A stretch of 33,809 nucleotides of DNA from DASYSL01 sp036003365 (lineage in GTDB: Bacteria; Eisenbacteria; RBG-16-71-46; DASYSL01), in the NCBI GenBank assembly GCA_036003365.1, contig DASYSL010000022.1:1-33809 (forward strand), read 5' to 3'. The position numbers and the translations under genes were made by a program. The notes beneath the pieces were generated by a model, which did no database searches, was not told the origin of the DNA, and worked only from the letters and a program-made list of their open reading frames with translations. Within the stretch, counting starts at the first letter, position 1; each line of letters opens with the position of its first letter. This document shows, piece by piece, positions 14,919-24,900 of this stretch.

Positions 14919-16984
14919 GCGACGTTCTCCTTGATGAGCCGGCCGGTGGCGCGGCCGAGGGTCAGGAGCGTGATGTTTCCGCGGGGCGTTCCCGGGTGAT
15001 ACGAGACGGCGGCCAGAGCGCGGTGCATGATCTCGAGGCCCAAGCCCCGGCCCCGCCTGCGCACCGCCGAGTCGCGAAAGTTGGTGGGCGGCCGGGTCGC
15101 GGGACGGAACGGCTTGCCATCGTCACGGATGACGAATGAGCCCATGTGCGGACCATCGGCGTCGGGCAGCCACCACACCTGCACCCGCCCCTCTTCACGC
15201 TCGGCGTGTCCGTGCTCGGCGATATTGGCGAGCGCCTCATAGAGAGCCGACCTCACCACTTCGTGACGTGCATCCGGAATCCCCATCGCATCCGAAAGGC
15301 CGCGCAACCAGGGATCCAGAGCGCGCAGACCGTCGAGATGGGTCTGGAGCTCGAGAGCCGGACCCGTGACCTCGGCGTGCTCGAGTTGCGCGAGCGCCAT
15401 CCGGTCGCCCTCGGCCATGAGCCCGGGCCATTCATCGCCCTGCGACGCCCTTCCCTGATGGGAAAGGACGAGCAGCGTCTCGTCGTCACTCGGGGTTCCG
15501 TTCCCCGACCATTCCCGCACGGCTTCGCGCAAGGCGCCGAGCACGGCCTCGCCCCCCTGCGGCGCGCTCCTCGCAACGATCTCCTGGAGACGCGTCATTC
15601 CAAACACCTCTTCGCCGTCCGGCCCGAACGCCTCTGTGTATCCGTCGGTGAACATCACGCACACATCGCCAGGCTCGATCGTCAGGACCTCATCGTGCAA
15701 TGAGCCGCGCACCGCGCCGCGCACGGCGCCCAGCGGGATGGCGCGTGACGGGCGCATCTCCAGTGCGCCGCTGCGCTTGCGCCACAGCAAGAGCGGGTTG
15801 TGTCCAGCCGAGGCGAAGGTCAGGCGCCCGGTCACCGGGTCGAGAATGGAATAGCAGATGGTCACGAAAACGCCGGGACGGAGCGATTCCGAAAGCTGAT
15901 CGTCGAGCTTGGCCAGCACGGCGGCGGGTGAAACATGCGTGGCGCGGTCGGCGCGCAGCAGCGCCGACAGCATGCTCATGACCAGACAGCCGCCCAGGCC
16001 CTTTCCGGCCACGTCAGCGATCGCCAGCCCGAGACGTCCTTCGGAAAGGTGTAGGACGTCCCAATAATCGCCCCCTACCTCGGCGGCGGCGCGCTGATCG
16101 CCGCGCACCTGGAACAGCCCCGAGGTGACCACTTCCGAGGGCAGGAGCGAGCGCTGGATGTCGCGCGCCAGCTCCAGCTCGTGGGCCAACCGCTCGCGCT
16201 CGACCATTTCCGCCTGCGCGTTCCGGAGCGCATGTGCCATGTCGTTGACGGTCTCGGCCAGCAATCCGAGCTCCGTGCGATCGCGCACCTCGATCGGGGT
16301 TTCGAGATCGCCGCGCCCAATGCGCTCCAGACCGCTACGCAGGGCCCCCACGGGCCGCAGGAGCTGCGACATGAGCAGCAAAGCCGCACCGGCTCCGAGC
16401 ACCACGAGGATGGCGAGCAACATGGCCTGTTGGCGTCGCGATGATTGAACGGCCTGGTCGATATAGCGCAGAGGCAGTCCGACATAAGCGGCGCCGATCA
16501 CGTGGCCATCGGGATGGCGAACCGGGGTGGCTGCGATCAGAAGCGAGGCGGCTGGCCGCAGGAGATCGCTTTGCGTCACGACCCCGCTTCCAGGCTCGAG
16601 CCCCAGGCCCGGCGGCGGCGCGAAGCGAGTGCCGATCTTGCGTGCATCGGCATGTCCCTGAACGATGCCGCGGTGATCCACGACCACCGCCAGCTCGAGC
16701 TCCGGCTCTTGCACGCACATGCTGCGCACCAAGGGATGGAGCGTCAGCTCGGGGTAGTCCTCGAGCAAGGCGCTCGAGCTCGACAGGGCCAGATTGCGCA
16801 CCTGGAGCTGCAGCCGGGCCTCGATCTCGCGGCGCAGCGCCGAACGGGCGTGCCGCTCCGACAGAGCGCCGACGCTCAACACGCCGGCGGCGGTCAGGAC
16901 CACGGCCAGCGTGGTGGCGATCCAGCGAATGCTCCACACCGTTCTCGAGCGACGATGTTCCGCGTCCCTGGCGCGCGCTTTCAT
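14915..16984 (-). CDS. membrane sensor with HAMP, SpoIIE/PP2C phosphatase and RsbW-like ATPase domains
   Basis: 689 residues from ATG 16984; a longer ORF upstream only shadows the neighbour gene. Membrane span about 17-41, extracytoplasmic sensor 42-183 (single-Cache-like, with VVVDHRGIVQGHAD), second span about 185-204, HAMP 205-260 and a coiled coil. The SpoIIE phosphatase covers about 285-495, with metal-site motifs GGDYWD (near 301), IADVAGKG, FTDGYTEA and DDETLLVL. The C-terminal RsbW-type ATPase covers about 545-689 (EALANIAEHGH, VIRDDGKPF, RGRGLGLEIM). It therefore joins phosphatase and anti-sigma kinase for the STAS partner in one receptor. ATGA overlaps tie it to genes on both sides. 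Confidence 0.95.
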   Translation of the reverse strand: MKARARDAEHRRSRTVWSIRWIATTLAVVLTAAGVLSVGALSERHARSALRREIEARLQLQVRNLALSSSSALLEDYPELTLHPLVRSMCVQEPELELAVVVDHRGIVQGHADARKIGTRFAPPPGLGLEPGSGVVTQSDLLRPAASLLIAATPVRHPDGHVIGAAYVGLPLRYIDQAVQSSRRQQAMLLAILVVLGAGAALLLMSQLLRPVGALRSGLERIGRGDLETPIEVRDRTELGLLAETVNDMAHALRNAQAEMVERERLAHELELARDIQRSLLPSEVVTSGLFQVRGDQRAAAEVGGDYWDVLHLSEGRLGLAIADVAGKGLGGCLVMSMLSALLRADRATHVSPAAVLAKLDDQLSESLRPGVFVTICYSILDPVTGRLTFASAGHNPLLLWRKRSGALEMRPSRAIPLGAVRGAVRGSLHDEVLTIEPGDVCVMFTDGYTEAFGPDGEEVFGMTRLQEIVARSAPQGGEAVLGALREAVREWSGNGTPSDDETLLVLSHQGRASQGDEWPGLMAEGDRMALAQLEHAEVTGPALELQTHLDGLRALDPWLRGLSDAMGIPDARHEVVRSALYEALANIAEHGHAEREEGRVQVWWLPDADGPHMGSFVIRDDGKPFRPATRPPTNFRDSAVRRRGRGLGLEIMHRALAAVSYHPGTPRGNITLLTLGRATGRLIKENVA

Positions 16985-18876
16985 CGCTGCGGGCCCAGGA
17001 TCTCGCGGCTTCGGGCGCGTTGCGCCTCGGCCCGTGCCAGATAGCCACGCGCGCGTGCGTCTGTCGGATCGACTCTCAGAACGCGCTGCCATTCGACCAT
17101 GGCGTCGTCGAGCCGCCCGGAAGCGAAGAGCTCCATGCCGCGCGCCAGATACTCGCGTTTGAGGTTGCTCGCCACCTCGCGGTAATCGGGCCGCGCCGCC
17201 CACACCAATTCCCAGTAGCGCACCGCCTCGTCGGAGCGCTGTGCGCTCTGCGCCTCTAATCCGCGCTGGTAGAACTCCTCCGCCTCGCGATCGGAGAGCT
17301 TGGGTCGTGGTGGAGAGGCGTGAGCCGGCGCCGGGGTCTGCGGCGATGCCGGCGCGATCTGGCGGGCGCGCGCCATCTGCTCCGCCTGTTCCGAAGCCCG
17401 CCTCGCGATCGCCGATTCGGCACGCGCGAGCATGGCCACCGCTTCGGAATCCGACCGATCCTCTCGAACGAGCGCGCGCAGGCTGTCGCTGGCGGCGTTC
17501 CAATCCTGCGCCGTGAACGCGTCCATGGCGTGCGCGAAGCGCACCCGGCGCTCGACACTGCGGCGCGCGCGCTCATCGCTCCCCAAGCGGGCCCGCGCGA
17601 ATCCGGCCTGCGCCGCGCTGTCACCGGGCGCGGCGTCCAGAGCGCGTTTCCAGATCAGTGCTGCGGCGGCAAAATCGCCGGAACGTTCCAACCCCGCCGC
17701 CTTGTCGCCGAGGCAAGCGATTTCGAGTGCCGTGGCCTCGGGCAGGTTGGGCTCGAGGGTTTGGGCGAGCGCGATCTGGACCAGCGCCTCGTCGGGATCG
17801 CCCGAGGCGCGCGCCTCGCGCGCGCGCGCCAGGAGCTGCGCCACGCGCTCCGCCTGCTGCTCTTGGAAGGCCTCGGCCAGTCGCCGGTCGATTGCCTCGT
17901 CCTCGCTGTGCAGATGCGCGAGCCGACTGGCCTCGGTCGTCTGGCCGAAGTGCAGCGTGAGGCCGGCGCGATGCGTGGCCGACAAGGGCGCGTTCTCGAA
18001 CGCATACTCGAAAGCGAGATCGCGCCATCGCAAACCCGCGCCGGCGGTCAGCGTGCCGTCGTTCACGCCGAAGCGAAGCGCGGCGGCGGGGTGGATCGTG
18101 TACTCGAGGCCGGCATGGACACGCGGCGAGGCGCCCGGCGCCCGCGACAGATCGATCTCCGCGAGCAGTCCGCGCCCGGTGCTCCCGATCGATTGCCAGG
18201 CGAGCCCGGTGCGCAGCGCCGTGGGATCGGGAACGCTTTCGCGATCGAGACGGATCGATGGCGCCACGATGTTTCGAAGTCCGATGCCCCAGCTGAGCCC
18301 TTGCGCCCACGCGTCCGACAAGCCGAGCACGGCCGCGGGGCGTGCGCTCACCCCGAGATCGATTCCCAGCCCGCTGCCTGAGAAACCCGCCAGACTCTGG
18401 TGCTGCAACTTGACGCTCCCGCCCAGGTTCCACGCGGCTCCCATGGCTCGTCCGTAGCCCAGCGTGGCCTCGATCTCCTGGTCCTGGAGATTGTCGGCCA
18501 CGAGAACGTTGCGCTCGTCGCGCTGCTCGATATCGTCCACGGTGAAGCGCCGGAGGGAGAGCGCGGCCGTCCCCCATCGCCAGCTCGGCAAGGCCACCGC
18601 CGCGTACGACTCGACCATGCCGAGCCCCAGGTCCATCGATTGCACGCCCTGCACCTCGGCGCGCGTGACGAGGCCGAGGCCGGCTGGATTCCACAGGACC
18701 GCGCTCGCGTCATCGGCTGCTGCCACGAACGCTCCGCCCATGCCGATGGCACGGTTGCCAGCACCCTGCGCGAACACGGACTGGGTGCCCGCATCCGCCG
18801 CGGCGCGGACTTCGGCGCTCGCGCCGGCCAGGAAGGTCATGGCGCCGCACGCGAGCCACAGCCAGCGCGCGCTCAT
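16981..18876 (-). CDS. PorV/UPF0164-like outer-membrane barrel with C-terminal TPR domain
   Basis: 631 residues. A signal peptide (about 1-25) is followed by a barrel domain to about residue 330, starting with the family signature GNRAIGMGGAFVAAADDASAVLWNPAGLG, here split as GNRAIGMGGAFVA and AVLWNPAGL. In Bacteroidota PorV proteins of this fold serve type IX secretion by receiving or shuttling cargo; a general outer-membrane role is equally possible. The second half is helical TPR-like repeats (about 345-625) in the periplasm. It lies between a giant protein with a type IX-like C-terminal domain and the partner-switching receptor, with ATGA overlaps at both ends. The pairing with likely cargo is suggestive. 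Confidence 0.88.
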   Translation of the reverse strand: MSARWLWLACGAMTFLAGASAEVRAAADAGTQSVFAQGAGNRAIGMGGAFVAAADDASAVLWNPAGLGLVTRAEVQGVQSMDLGLGMVESYAAVALPSWRWGTAALSLRRFTVDDIEQRDERNVLVADNLQDQEIEATLGYGRAMGAAWNLGGSVKLQHQSLAGFSGSGLGIDLGVSARPAAVLGLSDAWAQGLSWGIGLRNIVAPSIRLDRESVPDPTALRTGLAWQSIGSTGRGLLAEIDLSRAPGASPRVHAGLEYTIHPAAALRFGVNDGTLTAGAGLRWRDLAFEYAFENAPLSATHRAGLTLHFGQTTEASRLAHLHSEDEAIDRRLAEAFQEQQAERVAQLLARAREARASGDPDEALVQIALAQTLEPNLPEATALEIACLGDKAAGLERSGDFAAAALIWKRALDAAPGDSAAQAGFARARLGSDERARRSVERRVRFAHAMDAFTAQDWNAASDSLRALVREDRSDSEAVAMLARAESAIARRASEQAEQMARARQIAPASPQTPAPAHASPPRPKLSDREAEEFYQRGLEAQSAQRSDEAVRYWELVWAARPDYREVASNLKREYLARGMELFASGRLDDAMVEWQRVLRVDPTDARARGYLARAEAQRARSREILGPQR

Positions 18877-21800
18877 CGCACCACCGCCACTTTGCGGAGC
18901 ACGTGCGCGACCTGCCCGTCATCGAACTGCACGTCGAGCTCGGCCACGTAGACGCCGTTGTAGACGACGAGGCCACGCTCGTTCCGACCCGACCACGAGT
19001 CCGCCTGCTGCAGCCCCACGGTACGCGGCACGCGATCGAGAAGGGTCGCCACGGGTTCGCCGCGCAGAGTGAGGATGCGCAGCGAGACGCGTCCCGGTCC
19101 CGGTAGGTAGTAGACGAAGCTCGTGCTCTGCCGGCCGGCCGCGAACGGATTGGGAAAGTTCGAATAGCTGTCGGTGAGACTCGCACCCGAGATACTTCCC
19201 GCCTCGGTCCACAGCGGGAACGCCGACCCCTGCTCGGGCCGCACGTTGATCGCGAGCAGGGCGCTCCCCGGCTGGATCACGCCGATCCCGGAGCCGTCGA
19301 CGCCGAGAGCCAGGCTCGCCGCCGCGGCGCCGAGGCGCGTGATGAGACGGATCTCGAGGGCCACCGTGTCTCCCGGATCGATCGACAACGAAGCGGGCGC
19401 GGCGAGCCACGCGCTCACCGAGTCGGGAGTGAGCACTCCGCTCTGCGCCCACAGCACGCCTTGGTGCCAGGCTTCGATCCGGCTCGCCACCGTACCGACG
19501 GCGGTCGCGACCATCGCCCGATCCCGCCCCCGCCAGAGGAGGTGATCGAGCTGGATCGGCCCCGAGCTTTCGCTGTCGGCGCTGCGCAGAGTGAGCGTCG
19601 CCACCTTCACCGCTCGTCCGTCGGGCGCGAGGGCGGCCGGCATGGCGCTCACGAGCCCGACGGCCAGCTCCCGAGCCGGCGCGACCAAGTGGGCCAAACC
19701 CGACACGGGCGGAAGCACGGTGCCTGGCTCGCCGAGAACGGAAGCCAAGACGCTCGAGTTCGCGTCACGCGCCTCGAGGCTCGGTGCCACCAGCTGGAGG
19801 AAGCCCGCCGGGGCCGTGGCGTCGACATCGATCGACACGTCGACCCGCACGGTGTCCCCCGGCTCGAGCATGCGGCCGCCGAGAGGAACGCTGACGCGGT
19901 TTCCGGTGCTGGGGAAGTCCGTCAGATCGGCGGCGATCGAGCCGTTCCAGCGCACGCGCAGCCGGCTCAGGAAGGCCGCGGGCACGAGTGGTCTTCCCAG
20001 GTGATCCAGACAGTCGAAGCTCCAGGTGTCGAGCCGGAGGCGCGCCTTCTCCGCTCCCCCCGGGTGACGCAAGCGCGCACTCATCACCATGACGTCGGTC
20101 TGCCCGATCATCACCGAAGCCGGCATCGACGGAGTGGACGCGAGCATCAACGTCTCGGCCGGCGCCTCAACTTTGATGAGGCCACCGCGAATCGTGTCGG
20201 GCTCGAAGAAAACGGGAACCGCCTCTCGCGTGTTCACATCGCTCGCATCGACGAGCGTGGAATCGAGCAGGCGGGCGCCGAAGCGGCCGTAAGGCGCAGC
20301 GAGCGCGACATCGGCCACCAGCGCGACGTCGAGGGGCGAGTTGGCCGGCAGGTCGAGGCGTGGCTCGAGCAGCAGGGAAAGCGATTCGGGATCGGCCGGG
20401 GCGACCGGGCGCGTGGCCAACGTCTGTCCGCCGTCCATGAGCCGCAAGCTGGTCACCCGAGCTCCCGGCGTGATCAGCGGAGCGCCCGCGCTGTCCACCA
20501 GCGCGAGCCCCATCGAGGTCAGGCGTACGCTGGAGGAAATGCCGCTCACGCCCTGATTCGTGAGACGGAAGCGCATCAAGGTCACGCCCTGTGCTCCGCG
20601 TCCCACTCGCGTCGTGTCCTGTGTCGCCGCCGCCGCGATCTCGAGCCCGGTCGCTTCGCTCACCACGCTGGTCAGGTCCGATCGAACCGGGAAGGCCCCG
20701 CCGCTCACGATTGCGGTGACCGGCGCTCCGCTGGTCACGTCCTGCGCGCCGAGGGCCGAGCTGTCCTCGATGACGACGCGGAAAGCCGAAACCAGGGTGG
20801 TCGCCGCAATATCGAGACGCAGGCTCAGAGTGGCCGGCTGCGTGCCGGTCACCGTCGCCGGCGTCGAGAACGCGATGTCGACATTGGCTCCGCTCGACTC
20901 GAGAGCCGTCTTGACCGCGTACACGTTCGTCCCTTCGTTGACCGTGACTCGGTCCAGCAACGAGGCCGGCACGACAGGGGCGCCGGCATCGTTCTCGATC
21001 CGGATGCGCAGCCGCTCGATGCTCACGTCTGAAGCGGACGGGCCGCCGGGGTTCGCCAGTGTGAGACTGAACGGAACGATATCGGCCTGGCCGCGGTTCA
21101 CGCGCACGGGCATGGTCTGGATGGGCGTGAGCTCGAGCGTCTGGGCCGCGAGATACACCTGATGAAGGCTCGACGATGCGGGCGGAGCGCGGCGCGCCAG
21201 GCCGCTCGGATCTCCCGTGCCCGCGGCCGCTCCGAGGAATCGCGCATCGCCGGGCTGATCGGCCAGGAGCCGCCACTCGAACGTATCGATCTGGGCCGGG
21301 GCGAGATCGAACGTTGGCGGGATGGGTCCGGAAACCGGTTGGAAGAAGGCGCTGCCGCTCCAGGTGAGCGGTGCCGGCGTGATCCCCCGAATGGTCTCGC
21401 CGCTCGTGTTGCGGACGGCCATCGAGACCGTGACCGTCTGTCCCACCGTGCTGGCTCGCACGGTTCCGAGCGTGGCCAAGAGAGGCGCCGAGCTGATGAG
21501 GATGACGTCGGGGTTCTCGATGGGGATGTCGAGCGGCCCATCATCGTCCGACGCCATCTCGATGCCGCCCACCGGGACCTGAAAGCGCACCGTCGAGGAT
21601 TCGGCCGGCGTCGACGCTACGGTCACGGCCACGAACAACCGCAGACCCGATCCATCCACGGATTGGGACAGAAGTGGACTTGTCCATTCGCCGCCCGAGG
21701 TGGTGAGCGGTCCAAGAAGAACATCGTCCCCGCCGGCATCGAAGATTCCGTTGCCACCGTCCTGCCAGAGCTGGACCGAGGCGAGATCGCCCGCGCCGGC

Positions 21801-21935
21801 GCTGCCCAGATTGGCAAGGCGGATTCCGCGCAGGATGTCGGGCGAGTAACCGTTTCGCGGCACCACCAGATCGAGCGCCAGGATCGGCCCGTCCCCCGGT
21901 CCAATGACGGCGGCGGCAGCGCTGCGCCTCGCCAC
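18873..21935 (-). CDS. C-terminal part of a giant modular secreted protein, separated by an in-frame TGA
   Basis: Open from the TGA at 21987-21989 onward; the first possible start is GTG 21935, which has no ribosome site, and no start codon lies between. It is in the same frame as the upstream ORF and continues its repeat architecture: the first ~150 residues are the second copy of a module beginning ALDLVVPRNGYSPDILRG, with an acidic DGGNGIFDAGGDD loop. Further beta-rich modules follow. The C-terminus (YSNFPNPF, LRILTLRGEP, YNGVYVAEL, LRKVAVVR) is a FlgD/type IX-like sorting domain. Its stop overlaps the PorV-like gene by ATGA. Best read as one gene with the ORF at 21987-26774. Confidence 0.8.
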   Translation of the reverse strand: MARRSAAAAVIGPGDGPILALDLVVPRNGYSPDILRGIRLANLGSAGAGDLASVQLWQDGGNGIFDAGGDDVLLGPLTTSGGEWTSPLLSQSVDGSGLRLFVAVTVASTPAESSTVRFQVPVGGIEMASDDDGPLDIPIENPDVILISSAPLLATLGTVRASTVGQTVTVSMAVRNTSGETIRGITPAPLTWSGSAFFQPVSGPIPPTFDLAPAQIDTFEWRLLADQPGDARFLGAAAGTGDPSGLARRAPPASSSLHQVYLAAQTLELTPIQTMPVRVNRGQADIVPFSLTLANPGGPSASDVSIERLRIRIENDAGAPVVPASLLDRVTVNEGTNVYAVKTALESSGANVDIAFSTPATVTGTQPATLSLRLDIAATTLVSAFRVVIEDSSALGAQDVTSGAPVTAIVSGGAFPVRSDLTSVVSEATGLEIAAAATQDTTRVGRGAQGVTLMRFRLTNQGVSGISSSVRLTSMGLALVDSAGAPLITPGARVTSLRLMDGGQTLATRPVAPADPESLSLLLEPRLDLPANSPLDVALVADVALAAPYGRFGARLLDSTLVDASDVNTREAVPVFFEPDTIRGGLIKVEAPAETLMLASTPSMPASVMIGQTDVMVMSARLRHPGGAEKARLRLDTWSFDCLDHLGRPLVPAAFLSRLRVRWNGSIAADLTDFPSTGNRVSVPLGGRMLEPGDTVRVDVSIDVDATAPAGFLQLVAPSLEARDANSSVLASVLGEPGTVLPPVSGLAHLVAPARELAVGLVSAMPAALAPDGRAVKVATLTLRSADSESSGPIQLDHLLWRGRDRAMVATAVGTVASRIEAWHQGVLWAQSGVLTPDSVSAWLAAPASLSIDPGDTVALEIRLITRLGAAAASLALGVDGSGIGVIQPGSALLAINVRPEQGSAFPLWTEAGSISGASLTDSYSNFPNPFAAGRQSTSFVYYLPGPGRVSLRILTLRGEPVATLLDRVPRTVGLQQADSWSGRNERGLVVYNGVYVAELDVQFDDGQVAHVLRKVAVVR

Positions 21936-21986
21936 CTGCGCGGCGGCGAATCCATCGATCGTCCAGCGCGCGACCGAATCGAGCGG

Positions 21987-21989
21987 TCA
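21987..21989 (-). other. in-frame TGA replacing a conserved tryptophan codon
   Basis: The stop ending the upstream ORF is followed in the same frame by an open 1037-codon continuation. In a gapless alignment of the two copies of the internal module, the stop aligns with the Trp codon TGG at 22952-22950, 963 bases (321 codons) away. Residues after both points align for at least 50 positions without gaps (for example FDVLLPGNGYTPD with LDLVVPRNGYSPD). Confidence 0.8.
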
Positions 21990-24900
21990 GATGCCGGACA
22001 GTGCCGTCGCCTCGACGAAGTCGAAGCTGGTCGGCCCGCTCACCGAGCATCCGATCCGGTCGCCGTCCCGTGCCCCTTCCGACGACACGTCGGCCACCAC
22101 GAAGAGCTGCCGCCCCTGGAAAGGCGCGAGGACGAGATGTAGGCCGGCGAATGCGGCCGTGCCCCCCTGGTAGAACGTGGTCCCGAGCACCGGATCCACG
22201 GACGGGTCGCCCAGCACCCCGTCTCCGTCGCCGTCGAGGCGCAACGAGATGAGACGGATCTCCGCGTCACGCTCGGCAACCGTTCCCGGTCCGCTGGTGG
22301 CGTTGGCGACCGTCAAGGAGGTCAGGGTGCGGTCCGTGGCGTAGTTGTTGGTCAAGCTGTAGGACCCCAGAGTCACCTGCTTGGCGCCGCGGATCACGGT
22401 TCCGCCCGGGAGCGCGAGCGCCACCACCGCGACGCGATCCAGGTCGCTGACGGTGAGCAGGCTGGGATTCGCGGCGTCCACGTCGAGCGGTCCGCTGTCA
22501 CCACTTGCCATGCGGGCTCCGGGATCGTCCCCCGCCGGCAACGCCAACTTGATCGTGGCGTTGTGGGTCGCGGTCGCGGCCATGCTGGCGGTGACGAACA
22601 CTCGCCGCCCCGACGCGGGAATGCCGAGAGACAATCCGGAGAGCTGCCAGCGCCCGCCGCCTACGTAGGCAAAGGCTCCCATCGGCGCATCGTTCGTCGC
22701 GTTGAAGATGCCGTCGCCGTCGTCGCTCCACGCCCGGAGCTGCGCGATGTCCGAGCTCGTGGCGCTCCCGAGATTGATCAACCCGAGTGCGGTGAGCCCA
22801 TCCGGCGTGTATCCGTTCCCAGGCAGCAAGACATCGAACGCGAGCTGATCGGCGGCGCTGGGGTGGACCGCGGCCGGGCCGACGGCGCGAACCTGGATCT
22901 GCGCAGCCACCATGCCGTCGATGACGCGGCCTCCGGGAGCGCTCACCGGCCAGCCGTTGCGATACAGGACCTGAGGTGCGAACTGCACGTCCTCGGGGCT
23001 CGCGAGCTCCACATCGAGCAAGTCGCCGTCGCGCGCGACCAGGGGCGGACTCACGGCCACGAACAGGTAGCCGCTGCTCGCTCCCTGGAAGGCCGCGTGC
23101 AGGGGGGCAAAGTTCACGGCTCCGTCGAGGGCCACGGTCTTCAAGAGCAGCGTATCGCGCGAGACATCGAGGAGACCGTCGCCATCGTCGCGATAGAGCG
23201 ACACGTCCCCCAGCTCGGCGTCGAGCTGATCGCGATCGCCGGACCCGCTCGTCCGATTGGTCAAGGCGAAGCTCTCCAGGAAGCGCGCCTCGGGATAGCG
23301 GTTCGTCACCCTTAAGGTAAGGAGCAATCCATCGCGGCTTCCGGGCCGCACGGCTGCGGTGCCCTGCAAGGCGGCGACTTCGATGTCCGCGGGCAGCACG
23401 CCGAGAGCCAGGCTGGTGTCGGGGCTCGTATCGCGTAGACGGATGCCCGAGCCGTCCTCGACGCCCGAAGCAGTGGCCTGCACGGCCAGGGGCGCGACCA
23501 GTGCCGCCAGAGCGACATCGACCGTAAACGACAGTGCGACTCTCGATCCGGGAGCGAGCGGGACCGACTGCGGCGCTTGGCTCACGACGAAGTCGGCATC
23601 GGCATCATCGGGACGCGCGCGCCCGAAGTGGAGTTCCAGGGAGTCGAGGAAGACGGGTACTTGGGACTGGTTTTCCAGGTTCACGTGCAGCATCACGCCC
23701 GACTCGCCCTGATGAACCGTCGCCGGTCCCACAACGGACCGCACGGCAATGGCGCGTGGTGGAAAGACGGTGACCTCCGCCGAATCCGCAAATGCTCCGG
23801 CGCGGGCGATGATCCGTCCGGTTCCCGTCGCGGTCGCAGTGAAGAAACCGGATGCCGACACCGTCCCTACACCGCCCTCGACGCTCCACGCCGGGGTCGC
23901 GGCCACCGGGTGGCCCAGGGAGTCTTGACCCTCAGCGGCGAAGGCGAGCGAGCTGTCGCGGAACATCTCGGTCTGAGCCGGTGAGATCACGATTCGCGCC
24001 AGGGGACCGGGCACGACACGGACGACGGTGTTGTTCCCGTCCGCCTGCCCGTTGGCATCTCCCTCGGTGGCGGTCTGAGGAGATACCGGGGTCGACTGGT
24101 CGTCGAAGACGACAACGAAGGAAGACCCTTCGGGGTCGAGATCCAAAGGCGCGTCCGCGGTGAGCTGCAGCTCGATGAGCTGACTCGCGACCACCTTCGC
24201 ATTCAGCGTGACGTCCGCCAGCCCCGGCACGCTGTGGTCCTGATAGGCCACCGGCGAACCGCCCACTCGCACCTGCGAGATGGCGACCGTGCCATAGCCT
24301 TCCGGCACGCTGACGCGCACGCGATCGACCCCGGTGTCGGAGGCCTGTAACACGGGCAGCAGATAGATGGTGAAAGCCTGTCCGCGGCTACCGGCGATCA
24401 CCGAGTGCGGCGTCACTTCGGCCAAACCCAGGTGCGCCGCGAGACCGGCGTTCACGACACTCGCGCGCAACGTCAGCCGACCGGACACGGAGGTGTCCGG
24501 CTGGGCTTCGCCGCCCAGGCGAAACGCGAGCGTTCCCACATAGTCTTGAGCGGGAATCGCCGCCGGATGATCGATCCACAGATAGAGATCGCTCGACAGA
24601 GGATCTTCCGTTTCAGGAGCGAGCGATGAGCCGACCGCCGACCACAGGGTGCCCACGGGCAGGCTCGCGGTTCGATCGGATCCCAGCCCTGCATGCAACC
24701 GATTCGCGGGCGATCCCACGTGCAGCGTATCGCTCGGGCTCGCCGCACCGACCAGATCGGAGGCAAGCGCTTCCAGCTGGAAGGCTGCATTGGCTTCGAG
24801 ATTGAAATGAATGCGCGCGCTCGGGGGAGTTTCGAGAGGCAACCCGGACGTGCCGGGAAGACCGGCACTGAAAGCGCCGAGTGTCTCCTGCGTCCCGATG

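Noticed and set aside
16985..17503. N-terminal extension of the SpoIIE-HATPase receptor
   Set aside because: The extra residues are a shadow of the PorV/TPR gene; ATG 16984 with ATGA overlap and an immediate membrane span is far better.
21987..21989. UGA decoded as tryptophan genome-wide (alternative code)
   Set aside because: Many genes here end with TGA at places fixed by ATGA overlaps and family length (guaB, STAS, HisKA, ECF sigma, ompA-like), so TGA is a normal stop.
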